From contig CALCHQ010000033.1 of the NCBI GenBank assembly GCA_937901085.1, positions 62,001 through 126,000 of the forward strand: a stretch of 64,000 nt of DNA, in the 5' to 3' direction. Source of the DNA: an uncultured Verrucomicrobiales bacterium (GTDB taxonomy: Bacteria > Verrucomicrobiota > Verrucomicrobiia > Verrucomicrobiales > Akkermansiaceae). The notes beneath the pieces were generated by a model. That model saw only the letters and a program-made list of their open reading frames with translations, did not search any database and was not told where the DNA came from. The first letter of the stretch is position 1; each line of letters begins with the position of its first letter. A program made the position numbers and the translations under genes. This document shows positions 44,764 through 52,518 of this stretch, in pieces.

Positions 44764-45744
44764 TTACATCTTGGCACCCCAGACCTGGTTGGAACGCTTG
44801 CCGGGGCGCTGCTCACCATTCACAATCACGGCCATGCCGTTCCACACAGCACAGGGAAGCACGGCACGCGCCACAGCAATTTCACCAGCATCGTACCAGG
44901 TATCGCTGCCGGGGCAGTAGCACAGGCTCTGGTTGTGGAAACCGGGGTGATTCTGCGGCGTAAAGCCCTTCACCGTGGCATCATCGCCACCCAGCAGGTA
45001 TATACGGCCACCGATGACCGGCGCGGGAGTGGGAGCAGCGCCGCAGTAGTGCGGCAGGTGGGCCAGGCGGCGCCAACCGGTTTCTGCGCTCCAGCTCCAG
45101 GCATCCGTCAGCATCTCGCGGGCCATGCGGCCTTCCTCACCCGGCTGCAGGCCGATACCGCCCAGCACATAGATAGTGTGGCCGATGGTGGCCATCTGCT
45201 GCAGGAAACGGCCACGGCAGGGCATGGGCTCGCCATCCGTCCAGGCATCCGTCTCCGGGTCATACACCCACATGCGGGCTTCGGCATCCTGTTCGCCGGG
45301 AGCCACAGAGCCACCCTGCACATAGACCTTGCCACCCATCACCGCAGCGGCATGCCCGGTCAGGGTTGTCGGCAGGGGAGCCACGGCGCGGCAGCTGACA
45401 TCCGCACCATCCCAGGTGAGCATATAGCAATCGGCCACGGCGCCTTCGGCATTACTGCCGCCAATGAGCATCACCCCCTGCGGCAGCGTGGCGGTAGCAC
45501 CATAGCCCAGAGGCTTGGGAAGCGGAGTAGCGTCCTTCCAGCCGGGTTCCCCGGCAGGCAGCACATAAATGCGGTCAGTCCAGCGCTTCGGGCCACCCTC
45601 CCAGAGCGGTTTTTCCGGGAAATTGGCACCACCACACACGATGAGCGCGCCATTGCTCACGCCAGCATAAGAACCGGCAAAGCCCTCCACATCCGGCAAA
45701 TCTGCCAGACGCTTCCATTCAAGAGAAATCTGTTCGTTCTGCAT
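44764..45744 (-). CDS. Cytosolic N-acetylneuraminate epimerase-like kelch protein
   Basis: 326-residue paralogue of the downstream exported protein, but with no signal peptide (MQNEQISLEWKRLADLP). Kelch propeller motifs ALIVCGGANFPEKPLW (the GGANFPE region contains the family's catalytic Glu), VMLIGGSNAEG, KVYVQGGS, TIYVLGGI and RIYLLGGDD. First gene of the sialic-acid operon. Its -10 box ends 8 bp before the ATG. The internal copy could re-equilibrate anomers after import; this role is inferred from location. Confidence 0.86.
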   Translation of the reverse strand: MQNEQISLEWKRLADLPDVEGFAGSYAGVSNGALIVCGGANFPEKPLWEGGPKRWTDRIYVLPAGEPGWKDATPLPKPLGYGATATLPQGVMLIGGSNAEGAVADCYMLTWDGADVSCRAVAPLPTTLTGHAAAVMGGKVYVQGGSVAPGEQDAEARMWVYDPETDAWTDGEPMPCRGRFLQQMATIGHTIYVLGGIGLQPGEEGRMAREMLTDAWSWSAETGWRRLAHLPHYCGAAPTPAPVIGGRIYLLGGDDATVKGFTPQNHPGFHNQSLCYCPGSDTWYDAGEIAVARAVLPCAVWNGMAVIVNGEQRPGKRSNQVWGAKM

Positions 45745-45752
45745 TGTACCTT

Positions 45753-45781
45753 ACTCTACCACAAGGAGCGCCCCGCCGCAA
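45753..45781 (-). promoter_or_regulatory. Sialic-acid operon promoter, leaderless type
   Basis: TTGCGG (45781-45776), 17 bp, TAGAGT (45758-45753); 8 bp to ATG 45744. No repressor palindrome was recognised around it. Confidence 0.68.
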
Positions 45782-45845
45782 GCAGGATTTTCCATACCTC
45801 GCACATTCGCATTCCCTTCCGGCATGTTTCGTAGCATCTGTCAGC

Positions 45846-45880
45846 AAAAAAACGGGGTTCCTGACTCGCAGGAAACCCGG
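45846..45880 (-). terminator. Terminator of the obgE-thiM operon
   Basis: Hairpin (45853-45863 with 45869-45880, some wobble pairs) 54 bp after the thiM stop, followed on the minus strand by seven T (45852-45846). Confidence 0.85.
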
Positions 45881-45934
45881 CGCATCAAAACTGAAGGAGC
45901 ATTTATTTGCGGCAACAATCGGCAATGCCAAGCA

Positions 45935-46732
45935 TCAGCATTCCAGCCGCACCTGCTGCACCAGCTCTGCCGGGGTGATAGCATCCAGCTCATCGAGCAG
46001 GGCGGCGGCGAAGGTACCGGGGCGCGGGCAACGGAAGGCGGCGCGCTCACCGGCTATGCCCAGCAAAGCGGCGCAGGCAGCAGCACCGGTGAACGCATCG
46101 GGCGCGACGGCTACGCAGGCGGCCGCCAGGGCACCCATGGCACAGCCTACGCCGGTCACACGGGTCATGAGCGGGTCCCCATTATTCAAAGCCAACAGGC
46201 GTTCCCCGTCGGTCACATAGTCCACCGCGCCCGTCACCAGCACCGTGCAGCCGTAGCGACCGGCCAGCTGCCGGGCTGCGTGGACGGCAGCCTCGCTTTC
46301 CTCAGTACTGTCTGTACCGCGACCGCCGGCAGCCTCGCCAGCCAGCGCCATGATTTCAGAGGCATTGCCGCGGATGAGGGTGGGGTGAAGTGTAAGCAGT
46401 TCCTGGCAGAAGCCGGTACGGAAGTCCAGCAGGCCGACCGCCACCGGGTCCAGCACCCAGGGAATGCCTGCCGTGCGGGCGGCACAGACGGCGCGGCGCA
46501 TCTGCTCTGCCTGGGAGCGGGAAAGCGTGCCGACGTTGATGAGAAGGCCGTTGGCACAGGTGCAGAGGAGTTGTTCGCTTTCCTCTGCATCGTTCAGCAT
46601 GACGGGAGCAGCCCCCGCCGCCAGCAGCATATTGGCGGTGATGGGTTGCACCACGCTGTTGGTAAGCGAAAGGATGAGGGGATGCTGGGTGCGGAGGCTC
46701 TCCAGCACAGCAGCTAAATCATTCGTGTTCAT
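45935..46732 (-). CDS. thiM: Hydroxyethylthiazole kinase
   Basis: 265-residue ribokinase-like enzyme that phosphorylates 4-methyl-5-(2-hydroxyethyl)thiazole for thiamine salvage. NSVVQPITANMLLAAGAAPVM at the start (substrate loop, quoted in part), NVGTLS, WVLDPVAVG, IRGNASEI, VTGAVDYVTDG, and the anion hole with catalytic Cys in TGVGCAMGAL. The ATG at 46732 overlaps the thiE stop by 4 bp. It is the last gene of the operon. Confidence 0.94.
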   Translation of the reverse strand: MNTNDLAAVLESLRTQHPLILSLTNSVVQPITANMLLAAGAAPVMLNDAEESEQLLCTCANGLLINVGTLSRSQAEQMRRAVCAARTAGIPWVLDPVAVGLLDFRTGFCQELLTLHPTLIRGNASEIMALAGEAAGGRGTDSTEESEAAVHAARQLAGRYGCTVLVTGAVDYVTDGERLLALNNGDPLMTRVTGVGCAMGALAAACVAVAPDAFTGAAACAALLGIAGERAAFRCPRPGTFAAALLDELDAITPAELVQQVRLEC

Positions 46733-47349
46733 GGTAATAAATCTCTGGCAGCCTGCTCTGTATCTTCTGCCGCGCAGATGGCCGACACTACCGCAATGCC
46801 ATCGCAATGGCCGGTAGCGCGCACCGCACGGGAACGCGCGGCATCCAGGCCGCCGATGGCGCAGATGGGGACCGGACAGCGGGCTGCCAGTTCGCCCCAT
46901 TTCTCCACTCCCAGCGCGGCGGGAGCATCATCCTTGGAGATAGTCGGGAATACCGGGCCGCAACCCACATAGTCCACCAGTTCCGGGTTCACGGTATCCA
47001 TCTCGGCATCATTAGCCACGGTCAGCCCCAGTATCATGTCCGGGCCGATGAGGGCGCGGGCTTCGGGCACAGGCATATCGCTCTGGCCGATATGGATGCC
47101 GTCTGCCCCGATTTCCACGGCCAGAGCCACATCATTGTTGATGATGAGCGGCACGCCTGCGCTGCGGAGGAAGTCCCGCAGGGGCAGCACTTCGGCCAGC
47201 ACCGCCGCGTGGTCGTCCAGCTCCCGGCGGTACTGCACAATGCTCACCCCGCCGGCAACAGCCCGCTTCACCGTCTCCAGCAGACCATGGCGGCAGCGCT
47301 CCGGCGCATCCGTCACGAGGTAGAGGTTCAAATCAAAGGGCTTCCTCAT
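46729..47349 (-). CDS. thiE: Thiamine-phosphate synthase
   Basis: 206-residue TIM-barrel enzyme joining HMP pyrophosphate and thiazole phosphate. Family motifs: LYLVTD (about 9-14), GVSIVQYR, INNDVALAVEIGADGIHIGQSD (quoted in parts: INNDVALA, GADGIHIGQSD), DYVGCGPVFPT with its phosphate loop, and CAIGGLDA. It overlaps cysK by 4 bp upstream and thiM by 4 bp downstream, forming a tightly coupled trio. Only salvage-type genes are present here, with no thiC or thiG in the window. Confidence 0.94.
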   Translation of the reverse strand: MRKPFDLNLYLVTDAPERCRHGLLETVKRAVAGGVSIVQYRRELDDHAAVLAEVLPLRDFLRSAGVPLIINNDVALAVEIGADGIHIGQSDMPVPEARALIGPDMILGLTVANDAEMDTVNPELVDYVGCGPVFPTISKDDAPAALGVEKWGELAARCPVPICAIGGLDAARSRAVRATGHCDGIAVVSAICAAEDTEQAARDLLP

Positions 47350-48272
47350 GCAAACAGATTGGTTGAATAGTAACGGTCTGCGCCGTCGGGCATGATGGCC
47401 ACAATGGTCTTGCCCGCCCACTCCGGCCGGGAGGCCAGCTGTGTGGCGGCCCACAGAGCCGCACCGCCGGAAATACCAACCAGCACACCCTCCAGCTGCC
47501 CCAGTTCGCGCGCCGCCTGCAACGGAGCTTCGTTGTCTACTGAAACCACCTCATCATACACACTTCTGTCTAGTGTCTCAGGAATGAAATTGGCTCCGAT
47601 ACCCTGAATCGCATGCGGTCCGGCCACACCACCCGTCAGCAACGGGGAAGCGGCAGGCTGCACCGCCACCACATGCACGGCGGGATTCTGTTCCTTCAGG
47701 TAGCGCCCGGTGCCGGAAATCGTACCGCCTGTTCCCACGCCTGCCACGAGGGCATCTACCCTGCCCTCACAATCGGCCCAGATTTCCGGGCCGGTGGTGG
47801 CGTAGTGCGCGGCCGGGTTGGCTGGGTTGCTGAACTGCCCGGCCACCATGGCTCCAGGTATCGTGGCGGCCAGTTCCTCAGCCTTGTCCACAGCCCCCTG
47901 CATACCCGATGCGCCGGGGGTCAGCACCACTTCTGCGCCATAGGCTTTCAGGATATTGCGGCGTTCCACGCTCATAGTTTCAGGCATGGTCAGGATGACC
48001 CGGTAGCCGCGCGGGCAGCCGATGGCCGCCAGCCCGATGCCGGTATTGCCGCTGGTAGGTTCCACAATAGTGCCGCCCGGCTGGAGCCGTCCGCTGGCTT
48101 CGGCCTCGGCAATGATGTTTCTGGCCACACGGTCCTTGACCGAGCCGGCGGGGTTAAACATCTCCAGCTTCAGGAGCAGGCGTGCCGCCAGGCCACGAGC
48201 CCGGCAGTAATTCGATACTTCCAGCAAGGGGGTATTCCCTACCAGTTCGGATACAGAGCGGTCAATGTTCAT
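47346..48272 (-). CDS. cysK: Cysteine synthase A
   Basis: PLP-dependent O-acetylserine sulfhydrylase, 308 residues. ELVGNTPLLE at about 9-18, PLP Lys in NPAGSVKDRVA (about 41-52), substrate loop PTSGNTGIGLA, phosphate loop GTGGTISGTGRY, and the C-terminal SGGAALWAA. Coupled to thiE by a 4-bp overlap; linking sulfur-amino-acid and thiazole supply is one reading. ATG 48272 fits the family start; 48314 would add 14 residues that overlap the upstream gene. Confidence 0.95.
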   Translation of the reverse strand: MNIDRSVSELVGNTPLLEVSNYCRARGLAARLLLKLEMFNPAGSVKDRVARNIIAEAEASGRLQPGGTIVEPTSGNTGIGLAAIGCPRGYRVILTMPETMSVERRNILKAYGAEVVLTPGASGMQGAVDKAEELAATIPGAMVAGQFSNPANPAAHYATTGPEIWADCEGRVDALVAGVGTGGTISGTGRYLKEQNPAVHVVAVQPAASPLLTGGVAGPHAIQGIGANFIPETLDRSVYDEVVSVDNEAPLQAARELGQLEGVLVGISGGAALWAATQLASRPEWAGKTIVAIMPDGADRYYSTNLFA

Positions 48273-48310
48273 TGCAGGACTTAGACGGTTGCAGCATGAA
48301 ATTCGTTGAA

Positions 48311-49066
48311 TCAATCTCCTGTGGGCGATGAGCCGCGCTGCAAGGCCTCGGCAAAGGAGGCGGGCAGCCCTGTGCGGGCAATCTTGTGGCTGGCTTCTGC
48401 CACATCGTAGGCCACCCGGCGGAGGTGCAGGGTCGAGGTTTCCGGGCAGTAGAGCGCATAGGAGGCACGCCAGTCCAGATCGCGGGGCTGCCCCACCGAG
48501 CCGGGGTTCACCAGGAAACGGCAGTTGCCCGGCATGTGCAGCGTGAAATCGCCCTGGGCATCGTACTGAATATCAATCTTCTCCACCTCTCCCCGGCAGA
48601 GCCGGAAAATGGAAGCGCGGTGTGTATGGCCGTAGAACGAGATGCGGTTGCGGACGGCGGCAAAGACCTTGCGGGCTTCATTCACATTGGCAATGCGTCC
48701 CCAGCGTTTCGGTGCTTCCGGTGTGGCATGCCCCAGCAGGCAGTCCTGCCAGGATGTATGGTTGGGCAGGCGGCGCAGCCATTGCACCTGCTCAGGGCTG
48801 AGCAGAGCCTGGGTGCGGTCCATCATCTCCATGTACAGCGGCACGCCAAACACCGCGCGGTCGATGAGTGCGGCTTCATGATTGCCCTGCACGGCGGCCA
48901 GCAGGCGCGGCTGCACCATGGCAAGGCATTCGGCGGGATTGCCGTTGAACCCGATATAGTCCCCCAGCCCCAGAATTCCCTCGGCACCGTGGGACTCCAT
49001 ATCGTCCAGCACAGCCTGCAGGGCTTCCAGATTGGCGTGAATATCAGATAAAACGGCTACCAGCAC
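48311..49066 (-). CDS. Metallophosphoesterase (YfcE/MJ0936-like)
   Basis: 251-residue dinuclear metal phosphoesterase. Motifs in order: LSDIHANLEAL (D-x-H, about 6-16), GLGDYIGFNGNP (GD), GNHEA (about 66-70), LLGHATPE and YGHTHRA. The start is GTG 49066, chosen because a perfect AAGGAGG lies 9 bp upstream within the end of obgE and because MLVAVLSDIH is the normal family beginning. Such proteins hydrolyse phosphodiesters or dinucleotides such as Ap4A; the substrate is not known. It is the second gene in the obgE operon. Confidence 0.86.
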   Translation of the reverse strand: MLVAVLSDIHANLEALQAVLDDMESHGAEGILGLGDYIGFNGNPAECLAMVQPRLLAAVQGNHEAALIDRAVFGVPLYMEMMDRTQALLSPEQVQWLRRLPNHTSWQDCLLGHATPEAPKRWGRIANVNEARKVFAAVRNRISFYGHTHRASIFRLCRGEVEKIDIQYDAQGDFTLHMPGNCRFLVNPGSVGQPRDLDWRASYALYCPETSTLHLRRVAYDVAEASHKIARTGLPASFAEALQRGSSPTGD

Positions 49067-49070
49067 GGGG

Positions 49071-50111
49071 TCAACCCTCCTTGAGCAACTGTTGCAGGCG
49101 TTCCTTGAACGCCGGTATACCATCGCCCATGGCGGCGGAAATCGGGATGATTTCCACCTTGGGGAAACGCTGGCGCAGGATTTCCAGATTTTCGGCGGCG
49201 CAGGGCTCATCCATCTTGTTGGCGATAATCACCCAGGGACGGGCGGCCAGTTCGTCTGAATAGAGCTTCACTTCCTTACGCAGGGTCTGAATCGCCTCCA
49301 CCGGGTCATGCTCCAGCCCGGTCAGGTCCACTACAAACAGCAGCAGGTGGCAGCGCATGATGTGGCGCAGGAATTCATGCCCCAGACCACGGTTGTTGGA
49401 TGCCCCCTCGATGATACCCGGAATATCGGCCACGATGCAGCGCTGGTAATCCTCGAATTCCACCACACCCACTATGGGCTGCAGCGTCGTGAACGGGTAG
49501 CTGGCCACCTTCGGGGTGGCATTCGAAATGGCGGTGAGCAGCGTACTCTTGCCCGCATTCGGGTAGCCCACCAGGCCGGCATCGGCAATGCGGCGGAGTT
49601 CGAAGAAGAACACACCGCTTTCGGCTTCCGTGCCGTATTCAAACTTCAGCGGGGCCTGGTCCGTAGCGGTGCGGAAATGCCAGTTACCACGGCCGCCCTT
49701 GCCCCCCTGGCACAGCACAAAGCGCTCACCCGGCTCGGTAAGGTCGGCAATCTGTTCGAGTTCAATGCCATCGCCCTCGCGTTCCAACCAGGTAGCCTCC
49801 TGCATGGTGGCAGCATTGCTGCGGTACACGATTGTACCGGGCGGCACCTTGCCAATCACCGTGCGGCCATCCTTACCATGCTTGCGGGCATGCATGCCGG
49901 GCATACCATCGGTTGCCAGCAGCTTCGGGTCATAGAAATAATTACGCAAATCATTCGTGCCGGTACTCACCTCCAGAATCACACTGCCGCCATCACCGCC
50001 ATCGCCGCCATCGGGGCCACCGCGAGGCACAAACTTCTCGCGACGGAACGAGGCAAGCCCGTTACCGCCCTTACCAGCCCTGGCAAAAATTCGGATATTG
50101 TCTACGAACAT
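49071..50111 (-). CDS. obgE: Obg-family GTPase
   Basis: 346-residue ribosome-assembly and stress GTPase. The Gly-rich Obg fold has KGGNGLASFRREKFVPRGGPDGG (seen as GGNGLASFRREK and GGPDGGDGG), then the G domain: GYPNAGKSTLL (about 163-173), switch PFTTL, DIPGIIEGA (G3), NKMD (G4) and ISA (G5). The short C-terminus lacks an OCT extension. First gene of a five-gene operon (with phosphoesterase, cysK, thiE, thiM). A TTGCCA/TAATCT promoter ends 6 bp before the ATG. Confidence 0.95.
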   Translation of the reverse strand: MFVDNIRIFARAGKGGNGLASFRREKFVPRGGPDGGDGGDGGSVILEVSTGTNDLRNYFYDPKLLATDGMPGMHARKHGKDGRTVIGKVPPGTIVYRSNAATMQEATWLEREGDGIELEQIADLTEPGERFVLCQGGKGGRGNWHFRTATDQAPLKFEYGTEAESGVFFFELRRIADAGLVGYPNAGKSTLLTAISNATPKVASYPFTTLQPIVGVVEFEDYQRCIVADIPGIIEGASNNRGLGHEFLRHIMRCHLLLFVVDLTGLEHDPVEAIQTLRKEVKLYSDELAARPWVIIANKMDEPCAAENLEILRQRFPKVEIIPISAAMGDGIPAFKERLQQLLKEG

Positions 50112-50117
50112 GGCCAG

Positions 50118-50146
50118 AGATTAGCCTATTTTCACCTGCTTGGCAA
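50118..50146 (-). promoter_or_regulatory. obgE operon promoter, leaderless type
   Basis: TTGCCA (50146-50141), 17 bp, TAATCT (50123-50118), 6 bp to ATG 50111. The -10 box is weak. Confidence 0.5.
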
Positions 50147-50177
50147 GCTTAAAGCAATGACCCGCGCGCGTTTATGC

Positions 50178-50206
50178 TCGACACCACGCGCCCGGCACGC
50201 TACAAT
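50178..50206 (+). promoter_or_regulatory. Promoter of the soluble kinase
   Basis: TCGACA (50178-50183), 17 bp, TACAAT (50201-50206); 11 bp to ATG 50218, so a leader of about 4-5 nt. Confidence 0.68.
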
Positions 50207-50217
50207 GCACAGAAGGC

Positions 50218-51339
50218 ATGATACCTGATTCCCAGCCAGCTGTCCCCATGGATGCACCTGCGGCACCCCCGGTTGTCCCCAGGCTGCCGTCGGCATTTAC
50301 CACCCCTGTTCCGCCCAACTCCCTGCACAGCCGCCCCATCGGCGACTTCATGGAGGACATTCTCGCGGCGGCGCGGGAGGAACGGCTTACACCCGTCTCC
50401 ACCAGCGCCCCGGAAAGCCCGGACGAGAGTCCGGATGAGGCTCCCTGCTACATTGCCCCCAGGGAACTGCCCAACGGCACGCTCCTGCATGGCTACCGCG
50501 TGCAACGCACCATCGGCAGCGGCGGCTTCGGTGTTACCTACCTGGCGCAGGAATCCCTGCTCAACCGCACTGTCGTCATCAAGGAAAGCTTCCCGGATTC
50601 TCTCTGCTACCGTGACAGCGCCACGCTGGATGTGTGCCTGCATGACCCCGAAACCGGGCAGAGCGGCGCAGAATGGGCGCGCAACAACTTCCTGCGCGAA
50701 GTCCGCATTCTGGCCACGCTTGACCACCCCTGCATTGCCAAGGTCTATTCCTATTTCGAGGAACACCAGACGGCCTACTATGTGGTGGAGTACATCAACG
50801 GCATCTCGCTCGCCCGCCTGGCCGCCCAGTACGCCCAGCGCGGCACCCGCATTCCCCAGTCCGCTCTCTTCGGACTGATGGTACGCCTGCTCGATGCCTT
50901 TGATTACCTGCACGCCCGCAACATCCTGCACCGCGACATCAAGCCCGACAACATCCTCATCACCCGCACCGGGCTCCCCGTCATCATCGACTTCGGCGCG
51001 GCGCGTGAATCATACGGTGACCTCACGAACAGCATTGTCGAAACCCCTGGCTTCAGTCCCTCGGAACAAAGCCGCCCGGACGGCAACATGGGGCCCTGGA
51101 CCGATCTCTACGCCTTCGGCGCCACCCTGTACTACATCCTCACCGGCACCTGCCTGCCCAGCTGCCAGCAACGGGAGCTGTACGACACCGTCGACCCGCT
51201 GGCACACAACAAACAACTCTGCCAGCACTTCAACCCTGCCCTGCTGGCCAGCATCGACCGAGCCATCGCCCCGAATCCGACCCAGCGGTACCAGAATGTA
51301 GCGGAGTGGATGCAGGATCTCGCCTCCATCCGTCTCTGA
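50218..51339 (+). CDS. Soluble Hanks-type Ser/Thr protein kinase
   Basis: 373-residue kinase without a membrane helix or sensor domain. About 90 Pro/Glu-rich N-terminal residues are followed by a complete kinase: Gly loop TIGSGGFGVTYLA (about 98-110), Lys in VVIKESFP, catalytic HRDIKPDNILI, DFG in IIDFGAARE, and the P+1 region PGFSPSEQ. Unlike the kinase at 14293 it keeps the canonical DFG. It diverges from obgE and has its own terminator. Partners are unknown. Confidence 0.9.
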   Translation: MIPDSQPAVPMDAPAAPPVVPRLPSAFTTPVPPNSLHSRPIGDFMEDILAAAREERLTPVSTSAPESPDESPDEAPCYIAPRELPNGTLLHGYRVQRTIGSGGFGVTYLAQESLLNRTVVIKESFPDSLCYRDSATLDVCLHDPETGQSGAEWARNNFLREVRILATLDHPCIAKVYSYFEEHQTAYYVVEYINGISLARLAAQYAQRGTRIPQSALFGLMVRLLDAFDYLHARNILHRDIKPDNILITRTGLPVIIDFGAARESYGDLTNSIVETPGFSPSEQSRPDGNMGPWTDLYAFGATLYYILTGTCLPSCQQRELYDTVDPLAHNKQLCQHFNPALLASIDRAIAPNPTQRYQNVAEWMQDLASIRL

Positions 51340-51361
51340 ACCTCCCTCTTCCCGATACAAG

Positions 51362-51399
51362 AAAAGAACCGGGCAGCGCAACGCCGCCCGGTTCTTTTT
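51362..51399 (+). terminator. Kinase gene terminator
   Basis: Nine-bp GC-rich stem (51366-51374 with 51386-51394) extended by A-T pairs and followed by TTTTT; 23 bp after the kinase stop. Confidence 0.88.
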
Positions 51400-51528
51400 C
51401 TCTAATCAACTCTGAAACTACATGAAAAAGACAAGTTCCACCCCTCTTTCGACAAAGCCTGGCGGGGTTTTCCTTTGCAAGGAGAGATGCAGCCCGGCAG
51501 CAGAACGTTCAAACAAATATCAGAAAAA

Positions 51529-52446
51529 TTAATTTTCCTCGAACTGAAGCTGCTTCACCCAGCCATCGCGGGGAATCTGCGTATTCGGAAAAATCGCGCG
51601 TGCCACCTCGCGGTAGGCCTTGGGATTCGGCAGACTGGGGCTGAAATGCGTGAGCCAGAGTTCCCGCACGCCGCCCGCCTCTACCGCCAGGCGCGCCGCC
51701 TCGCTGAATAACATGTGCCGGTTCTCCCTGGCCTTGGGCAGCATCTCGTCCTCCCCATACATACCTTCGCAGATGAAAAGGTCAGAACCTGCCGCCGCAG
51801 CGGCAATGGCCGGAATCGGGCGTGTATCGGTGCAGTAGGTAAGCTTCAGGCCGCGGCGGGCAGGACCCAGCACCATATCGGGCGTGAACACGCGCCCCTC
51901 ATGCTCGATGGTTTCCCCCTTCTTCTGCAGGCGTCCCCAGAATTCCATGGGGATACCTTGTTCCAGCGCGCGCTGCGGGTCAAACTTGCCGCCACGCGGC
52001 AGCGTGAAACTGTACCCGTAGCAAGGCACGCCGTGCTGCACCTGGAACGCGCGGATGTCGCAATCGAGGAAATGCATCGTCTCCTCCTCCGTCTCCAGCT
52101 CGCTCACGCTGATATCGAAAGGCAGATTCGGAGCAATGGTACGCAGCGCATTTACCACGCGCTCCGTTCCCACCGGGCCGATGATGGACAAATCCTCCGT
52201 ACGCCCCATATTCCCCATCGTGAGCAGCAGCCCCGGCAGGCCGGAAATATGGTCGGCATGCAGGTGCGTAATGAGAATCTTATCAACAGGCTTGAGGCTC
52301 ATCCCCACGCGCTGGGCTGCAATCTGCGTTCCCTCGCCGCAATCAATCAGCACGCTGTGTCCCTGGTAGCGCACCATCAGCGAGGTGAGCCAGCGATTTA
52401 CCAACGGCAGCGTACCACCGGTTCCCAGAAGACAGATATCAAGCAC
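51529..52446 (-). CDS. rnz: Ribonuclease Z
   Basis: 305-residue zinc endonuclease that matures tRNA 3' ends. Fits with tRNA-Leu here lacking an encoded CCA. Motifs: LGTGGTLPLVNR with the family Pro-rich loop, IDCGEGTQIAAQ, metal site THLHADHISGLPG (about 61-73), HGVPCYGY, YCTDTRP and THFSPS. The start is GTG 52446, set by a TTGACA promoter 6 bp upstream of it. A metal-binding exosite is only partly visible. Confidence 0.93.
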   Translation of the reverse strand: MLDICLLGTGGTLPLVNRWLTSLMVRYQGHSVLIDCGEGTQIAAQRVGMSLKPVDKILITHLHADHISGLPGLLLTMGNMGRTEDLSIIGPVGTERVVNALRTIAPNLPFDISVSELETEEETMHFLDCDIRAFQVQHGVPCYGYSFTLPRGGKFDPQRALEQGIPMEFWGRLQKKGETIEHEGRVFTPDMVLGPARRGLKLTYCTDTRPIPAIAAAAAGSDLFICEGMYGEDEMLPKARENRHMLFSEAARLAVEAGGVRELWLTHFSPSLPNPKAYREVARAIFPNTQIPRDGWVKQLQFEEN

Positions 52447-52452
52447 GCGGGG

Positions 52453-52481
52453 AGTTTCGCATACTCACCTCATATTGTCAA
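52453..52481 (-). promoter_or_regulatory. rnz promoter, leaderless type
   Basis: Consensus TTGACA (52481-52476), 17 bp, GAAACT (52458-52453) with extended TGC; 6 bp to GTG 52446. The -35 is perfect, the -10 weak. Confidence 0.62.
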
Positions 52482-52518
52482 GATTGCAGCACGAAAAAGC
52501 CGATTTTCACGCGGAGTC

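Noticed and set aside
51422..51532. 36-codon plus-strand frame starting MKKTSSTPLSTKPGG
   Set aside because: No promoter or Shine-Dalgarno, overlaps the end of rnz, no similarity recognised; too short to support.
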